From positions 1 to 9,490 of the forward strand of contig DFLE01000054.1 of NCBI GenBank assembly GCA_002373375.1: 9,490 bases of DNA, in the 5' to 3' direction. This document shows positions 6,143-9,490 of this stretch, one piece after another. Numbering within the stretch: the first letter of the stretch is position 1; each line of letters starts with the position of its first letter. The translations under genes and the position numbers were made by a program. The DNA comes from Prevotellaceae bacterium UBA3627. GTDB lineage: Bacteria; Bacteroidota; Bacteroidia; Bacteroidales; Bacteroidaceae. Under the pieces are notes generated by a model, which saw only the letters and a list, made by a program, of their open reading frames with translations, did no database searches and had not been told where the DNA came from.

Positions 6143-6173
6143 CAAAGATAGCTATTTATTGTTATCGTGCAAA
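6143..6173 (-). promoter_or_regulatory. Promoter of the GX3 membrane-protein gene
   Basis: On the minus strand, TTTG (6173-6170), a 19-nt spacer and TATCTTTG (6150-6143). The -7 box is identical to that of the ATPase gene and the spacing matches the sigma and korA promoters. The expected start near 6137 leaves almost no leader before ATG 6134 and about 20 nt before ATG 6116. Confidence 0.75.
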
Positions 6174-6234
6174 AGAAATGACACATAATTTTGCGTAGCC
6201 AATGCTTTGCCCACCGTTCTGATTCTCTCCCCAT

Positions 6235-6365
6235 GCTCCTTCGGAGCAGAAATCATAGAAAATCTTTTAGAAAATCTTTGTAGCCTGTCGGCTCAGAAAT
6301 ATTTCTGGCTCAAAGAGCCTGAGATTATAAAAAAGATTCTTATTGGATTTCTGCCCGTTAGGGCA
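6235..6365. repeat. Cluster of four mini-hairpins separated by AAAGATT-type tracts
   Basis: Four short GC-rich hairpins: GCTCC-TTC-GGAGC (6235-6247), AGCC-TGTC-GGCT (6282-6293), GGCTC-AAA-GAGCC (6307-6319) and TGCCC-GTTA-GGGCA (6352-6365). Between and around them are A-rich segments that repeat AGAAAATCTTT (6258 and 6270) and AAAAAAGATTC (about 6329 and 6367). The stems differ in sequence while their form and flanks recur. Confidence 0.6.
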
Positions 6366-6382
6366 CAAAAAAGATTCGCTCT

Positions 6383-6438
6383 ATTCGATTGATTCGTGTT
6401 CGTAAATAAAAATCTGTGTTTATCTGTGTTATCTGTGG
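6383..6438. repeat. Degenerate 9-nt periodic repeat array
   Basis: Units include ATTCGATTG, ATTCGTGTT (6383-6400), then AATCTGTGT, TATCTGTGT and TATCTGTGG starting at 6411, 6421 and 6430 (steps of 10 and 9). They have the orientation of the right arm of the 3714-3795 inverted repeat (TAATCCGTG). No opposed left array is visible close by, so this may be a worn half-element. Confidence 0.55.
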
Positions 6439-6621
6439 GAAATAATCCGGGCAATTCATGTTCAAAGAAATATATGAATACGGTGTTGAATTGGACTTGA
6501 TTTATGTTAGCCGATGACAAAAATGTCCTATTTGGAGCCTTCTGTTAACGCCTCATGCTTGTGATATTTCAAAATTATTTCCTGCTGGTCGCATACAGCG
6601 AAATCTACGGATGGTTGTAAC

Positions 6622-6638
6622 TCGCTGATAATCAGTGA
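6622..6638. repeat. Small hairpin with CTGATAATCAG core
   Basis: TCGCTGAT and ATCAGTGA pair over seven of eight positions around a single A. The 11-nt palindrome CTGATAATCAG (6625-6635) also occurs in the centre of the inverted repeat at 3749-3759, so it may be part of the same repeat family. Confidence 0.5.
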
Positions 6639-6679
6639 TAGGTTACAAAAAAACATGAAAAAACGATGGTTTTCGCGTC

Positions 6680-6767
6680 ATAAAAGCTATGCTTTCAGGG
6701 TGTGAAAGCTATCGTTTCTCATCGTGAAAGCTATCGAATGACAATGTAAAAGCTATGCTTTCACGAA
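6680..6767. repeat. Four tandem copies of a 22-nt repeat
   Basis: Units start at exactly 22-nt steps: 6680, 6702, 6724 and 6746. Each begins with a core close to GTGAAAGCTATCG. The outer units share AAAAGCTATGCTTTCA, which contains the palindrome AAAGC-TAT-GCTTT; the two inner units share GTGAAAGCTATCG. The array is bracketed by a direct repeat of about 22 nt, beginning ATGAAAAA and ending GATTTTCGC or GGTTTTCGC (6655-6677 and 6775-6797). There are no unique spacers, so it is not a CRISPR array. Confidence 0.8.
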
Positions 6768-7015
6768 AAAAGAGATGAAAAATGATGATTTTCGCCCATT
6801 CAAAAGGTCATTTTTCTCCTGGTTTGCGTTTTCTCGTTGACAAAAATAAAAAGGCGAAAAGACGAAAATGTCCTATCCCTTAATTTATGTCATGTGCATA
6901 CAACGGCGTGTTTTTACTGTTAAGTTTTATCGTCACGAAAACAGGCGAAATAATTACAAAATGTCAAGAAAACGGCTGTTTTGCTGACTTTTAGTATTTT
7001 TTGAAGCCGTATTAT

Positions 7016-7046
7016 TTTGTGTTTTAATAAAAAAGGTGTAACTTTG
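7016..7046 (+). promoter_or_regulatory. korA promoter
   Basis: TTTG (7016-7019), a 19-nt spacer and TAACTTTG (7039-7046), the Bacteroidetes primary-sigma pattern. Transcription should begin near 7052, leaving a 5' UTR of about 50 nt. The UTR is A-rich just before the ATG (CAAAGAGAAAA), which fits Bacteroidetes initiation without a strong Shine-Dalgarno site. Confidence 0.8.
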
Positions 7047-7102
7047 CATTTTTAAGAAAGATTGTATATTCACAAAAACATTATATCAAAGCAAAGAGAA
7101 AA

Positions 7103-8944
7103 ATGGCAGAAGCATTAGACATCAAAGAGCTCGACCAGGTGGTCGTACGCTTCTCAGGTGACTCTGGCGACGGTATGCAGCTCGCCGGAAACATCTTCTC
7201 CACGGTGTCAGCCACCGTGGGCAACAGTATCTCAACATTCCCTGACTATCCTGCTGACATCCGCGCCCCACAAGGCTCGCTGACGGGTGTGTCTGGTTTC
7301 CAGGTACACATCGGTGCCGGTCAGGTGTTCACACCTGGTGACGAGTGTGACGTGCTGGTGGCTATGAACGCTGCTGCGCTCAAGACTCAGTACAAGTATG
7401 CCAAGAAGAATGCTACTATCATCATCGATACCGACTCTTTCCAGCAGTCAGACCTTGACAAGGCTCAGTTCCAGACAGCTGACTACCTCGGTGAGATGAA
7501 TATCGACCCTGACCGCGTAATACAGTGCCCTATGACAACTATCGTCAAGGAGACACTGAAGGACTCTGGCATGGACAACAAGGCTATGCTGAAGTGTCGT
7601 AATATGTTCGCCCTCGGACTGGTGTGCTGGCTCTTCAGCCGCGACCTTGACCTGGTGGCTAACTTCCTGCGCGACAAGTTCGCCAAGAAGCCTGCCATAG
7701 CAGAGGCAAACATAAAGGTGATACAGGCTGGTTACGACTACGGTCACAACACTCACTCAAGCGCTGCCAATGTGTATCGCATTGAGTCTAAGCAGAACAA
7801 GCCTGGCCGTTACATGGACATCACAGGTAACAAGGCTACTGCATACGGCTTCATCGCCGCTGCCGAGAAGGCAGGCCTGAAGCTCTACCTCGGTTCTTAT
7901 CCTATCACTCCTGCAACCGACGTGCTGCATGAGTTGTCAAAGCACAAGTCACTGGGTGTAACCACAGTGCAGTGTGAGGACGAGATAGCAGGATGCGCGT
8001 CAGCAGTAGGTGCGTCATTCGCCGGTGCACTGGCAGTGACATCTACCTCAGGTCCTGGTATCTGTCTTAAGTCAGAGGCTATGAACCTCGCCGTTATCAT
8101 GGAGCTGCCTCTCGTGGTGCTCGACGTACAGCGTGGCGGTCCGGCAACAGGTCTGCCAACAAAGTCTGAGCAGACAGACCTCTTGCAGTGTCTCTACGGA
8201 CGTAACGGTGAGTCACCAATGCCAGTAATCGCAGCTACCAGTCCTACAGACTGTTTCTATGCAGCGTATGACGCAGCCAAGATGGCACTGGAGCACATGA
8301 CTCCTGTAGTGCTGATGACCGACGCCTTCATCGCCAACGGCTCAAGCGCATTCCTGCTGCCTGACCTCGCCAAGATGGACGGCATCAATCCTCCATACGT
8401 ACCAGAGGAGCTGAAGGGCAAGTGGACTCCATATATGCGTGCTGAGAACGGCACACGCTACTGGGCTGTGCCTGGCCGTGAGGGATTCCAGCACATCCTC
8501 GGCGGACTGGAGAAGGACGACAAGACGGGTGCTATCTCTACGAACCCAGAGAACCACGACCTCATGACACGCAAGCGTGCTCAGAAGATTGCTAACATAG
8601 AGGTGCCAGACCTTGAGGTGCTGGGCGACAAGGATGACGCTGACCTGCTCATCGTGGGCTTCGGTTCTACCTTCGGACACCTGCACGCTGCTATGGACGA
8701 GATGCGTGCTCAGGGCAAGAAGGTTGCCATGGCACAGTTCCGTTACCTCAACCCATTGCCAAAGAATACCGCTGAGGTACTCACGAAGTACAAGAAGGTG
8801 GTAGTGGCAGAACAGAACATGGGTCAGCTGGCCGGTTACCTCCGCATGAAGGTTGACAACTTCGTACCGGCTCAGTTCAACCAGGTAAAGGGACAGCCAT
8901 TCGTAGTCAACGAACTCGTAGAATACTTCAATACGTTAATTTAA
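7103..8944 (+). CDS. korA: 2-oxoacid:ferredoxin oxidoreductase, fused gamma-alpha subunit
   Basis: A 613-aa cytoplasmic protein. Residues about 10-190 are the gamma domain (VVRFSGDSGDGMQLAGNIFS, then DIRAPQGSLTGVSGFQVHIG). Residues about 240-430 are the alpha pyrimidine-binding domain, with YPITPAT (266-272), QCEDEIAGCASAVGASFAGA, TSTSGPG and RGGPATGLPTKSEQTDL from residue 344. Residues about 510-600 are alpha domain II (LLIVGFGSTFGHLHAAMDEM, ending QLAGYLRMKVDNF). This is the usual fused large subunit of KorAB-type enzymes. With a beta subunit carrying thiamine diphosphate and an iron-sulfur cluster, it interconverts 2-oxoglutarate, CoA and ferredoxin with succinyl-CoA and CO2. No cluster-binding cysteine motif is present, as expected for this subunit. 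Substrate cannot be fixed from the sequence; another 2-oxoacid is possible. The start is set by ATG 7103 after a good promoter. The korB partner is not in the remaining 546 nt. Confidence 0.93.
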   Translation: MAEALDIKELDQVVVRFSGDSGDGMQLAGNIFSTVSATVGNSISTFPDYPADIRAPQGSLTGVSGFQVHIGAGQVFTPGDECDVLVAMNAAALKTQYKYAKKNATIIIDTDSFQQSDLDKAQFQTADYLGEMNIDPDRVIQCPMTTIVKETLKDSGMDNKAMLKCRNMFALGLVCWLFSRDLDLVANFLRDKFAKKPAIAEANIKVIQAGYDYGHNTHSSAANVYRIESKQNKPGRYMDITGNKATAYGFIAAAEKAGLKLYLGSYPITPATDVLHELSKHKSLGVTTVQCEDEIAGCASAVGASFAGALAVTSTSGPGICLKSEAMNLAVIMELPLVVLDVQRGGPATGLPTKSEQTDLLQCLYGRNGESPMPVIAATSPTDCFYAAYDAAKMALEHMTPVVLMTDAFIANGSSAFLLPDLAKMDGINPPYVPEELKGKWTPYMRAENGTRYWAVPGREGFQHILGGLEKDDKTGAISTNPENHDLMTRKRAQKIANIEVPDLEVLGDKDDADLLIVGFGSTFGHLHAAMDEMRAQGKKVAMAQFRYLNPLPKNTAEVLTKYKKVVVAEQNMGQLAGYLRMKVDNFVPAQFNQVKGQPFVVNELVEYFNTLI

Positions 8945-8957
8945 TTGATTTTCTACC

Positions 8958-8984
8958 ACAGATTGCACCGATTAAGCAGATTTC
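8958..8984. repeat. Left 9-nt repeat array of the GxxExxY cassette
   Basis: Three exact 9-nt steps: ACAGATTGC, ACCGATTAA, GCAGATTTC, beginning 13 nt after the korA stop. A further unit, ACAGATTCT, lies at 9008-9016, just before the next start codon. The units match those of the left arm at 3715-3741; the middle unit differs from ACCGATTAT at one base. Confidence 0.75.
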
Positions 8985-9025
8985 CTGTCTGACTATTTGA
9001 GAATTTCACAGATTCTGCAAACGAT

Positions 9026-9409
9026 ATGGCCGAATACAAATACACAGAACTGACACACAAGATAATTGGTGCAGCTATGACTGTCCATCGTTATTTTGGT
9101 TGTGGATTTGCAGAAAAGGTCTATCAAGAGGCTCTTGAACAGGAGTTCCAATCCATAGGAATACCTTTTAAGCGTGAGCCTGCCTTGCATATCAATTACA
9201 GAGGAGTACAACTTCATGCGGAGTTTATTCCTGATTTCATTTGTGATGACAAGGTAATAGTAGAACTGAAAGCGGTCAGAGAACTTGATGACATGCATCG
9301 CTCGCAGACGATAAATTACGCGAAAGTCGCAGGCTATGAAGTGGCATTGCTAATCAATTTCGGTGAAACATCACTAAAATTTGAACGTTTTGCAGTTTCA
9401 AATCAGTGA
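9026..9409 (+). CDS. GxxExxY-family protein (PD-(D/E)xK nuclease-like)
   Basis: A 127-aa protein with the family signature G27-F-A-E30-K-V-Y33 after an N-terminal helix (LTHKIIGAAMTVHRYFG). A PD-(D/E)xK-like core follows: PD at 69-70 in EFIPDFICDD, then E80-L-K82 in VIVELKAV, and a closing ALLINFGETSLKFERF. Length, order and ending match the GxxExxY family (PDDEXK_3 group), common in Bacteroidetes. The putative catalytic D70, E80 and K82 are all present, so the nuclease-like site looks intact, but I know of no established substrate or role. No promoter of the local consensus is seen between korA and this gene, so it may depend on korA read-through. Codons are more AT-rich than in korA, in keeping with separate acquisition. 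The last codons and stop (AATCAGTGA) resemble one unit of the repeat array that follows. Confidence 0.92.
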   Translation: MAEYKYTELTHKIIGAAMTVHRYFGCGFAEKVYQEALEQEFQSIGIPFKREPALHINYRGVQLHAEFIPDFICDDKVIVELKAVRELDDMHRSQTINYAKVAGYEVALLINFGETSLKFERFAVSNQ

Positions 9410-9420
9410 AGTAACAAGAA

Positions 9421-9468
9421 TAATCAGTATAATCTAGATATTCAGTAATAAAATCTGAGAAATCAAAA
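9421..9468. repeat. Right 9-nt repeat array of the GxxExxY cassette, opposed orientation
   Basis: TAATCAGTA (9421), TAATCTAGA (9430) and TATTCAGTA (9439) follow in exact 9-nt steps. After a 3-nt shift come AAATCTGAG (9451) and AAATCAAAA (9460). These are reverse-complement forms of the ACnGATTnn units left of the gene and more degenerate than them. Together the two arrays bracket the GxxExxY gene. Confidence 0.6.
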
Positions 9469-9490
9469 ATTGTCAATCAGCAGTGAATAA

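Larger units (their letters stand above)
6135..7102. other. Long intergenic region without a convincing gene
   Basis: About 970 nt separate the divergent GX3 and korA genes. The sequence is AT-rich and its short open frames show no family resemblance or start context. It holds, in order: the minus-strand promoter (6143-6173), a cluster of four GC-rich mini-hairpins (6235-6365), a 9-nt periodic array (6383-6438), a hairpin with CTGATAATCAG (6622-6638), a 22-nt tandem repeat with flanking direct repeats (6655-6797), and the korA promoter (7016-7046). A 12-nt direct repeat, AAAATGTCCTAT, occurs at 6520-6531 and 6865-6876. ACGGCT (6972-6977) and AGCCGT (7005-7010) form a spaced inverted repeat just upstream of the korA -33 box. 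A small RNA could lie here, but I see no specific sign of one. Confidence 0.7.

Noticed and set aside
6207..6392. 61-codon plus-strand open frame (MPTVLILSPCSF...)
   Set aside because: It runs through the mini-hairpin cluster, has no promoter or start context, and shows no family-like features.
6293..6520. 75-codon minus-strand open frame in the long intergenic region
   Set aside because: It is largely a translation of hairpins and 9-nt repeats, and no initiation signal or recognisable motif is present.
6680..6767. CRISPR-like array
   Set aside because: The 22-nt units follow each other directly without unique spacers, the core is short and no cas gene is present.
8342..8686. 114-codon minus-strand open frame inside korA
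   Set aside because: It is a shadow of the conserved korA coding sequence and has no independent signals.

Overview
The window looks like a chromosomal segment of a Bacteroidales bacterium, most likely Prevotella or a close relative. Three things point there. The first gene has the C-terminus of a type III glutamine synthetase. Four promoters fit the Bacteroidetes pattern TTTG-N19/20-TAnnTTTG. Start codons are preceded by A-rich leaders and not by clear Shine-Dalgarno sites. The coding regions are moderately GC-rich and the intergenic regions are AT-rich and full of small repeats.

Layout. (1) 1-146 is the 3' end of glnN, plus strand. (2) 147-459 is a leader holding two near-identical intrinsic terminators and two copies of a ~60-nt repeat; the second copy runs into the start codon of the next gene. 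(3) 460-3680 is a plus-strand, probably three-gene operon: an ECF-type sigma factor, a single-pass membrane protein whose start overlaps the sigma gene by 14 nt, and a secreted 657-aa protein with a thioredoxin-like C-terminal domain that lacks the CxxC pair. (4) 3681-3834 is a convergent intergenic region with a G10 tract and an almost perfect 27-bp inverted repeat built of 9-nt units. (5) 3835-5373, minus strand, is a HerA/DUF853-type ATPase with a long structured leader. (6) 5664-6134, minus strand, is a small membrane-anchored protein with Gly-every-fourth-residue (GX3) blocks and an acidic tail. (7) 6135-7102 is about 970 nt without a convincing gene; it holds small hairpins, 9-nt periodic repeats, four tandem copies of a 22-nt repeat and the korA promoter. 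(8) 7103-8944, plus strand, is a 2-oxoacid:ferredoxin oxidoreductase gamma-alpha fusion (korA). (9) 9026-9409, plus strand, is a GxxExxY-family PD-(D/E)xK-like protein flanked by oppositely oriented 9-nt repeat arrays.

How the genes work together. The sigma factor, membrane protein and exported thioredoxin-like protein look like an envelope-signalling unit, in which the membrane protein could hold or release the sigma factor. GlnN (ammonium assimilation) and KorA (2-oxoglutarate metabolism) are core metabolism. The ATPase and GX3 genes appear to be single transcription units.

The strongest unexplained signal is the 9-nt periodic repeat family (consensus about ACnGATTnn). It forms a gene-less inverted pair at 3714-3795 and also brackets the GxxExxY gene at 8958-9447, where korB would normally follow korA. 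This suggests a small mobile or domesticated cassette with a matching non-autonomous form. No CRISPR array, tRNA, rRNA, transposase or known defence system is visible.
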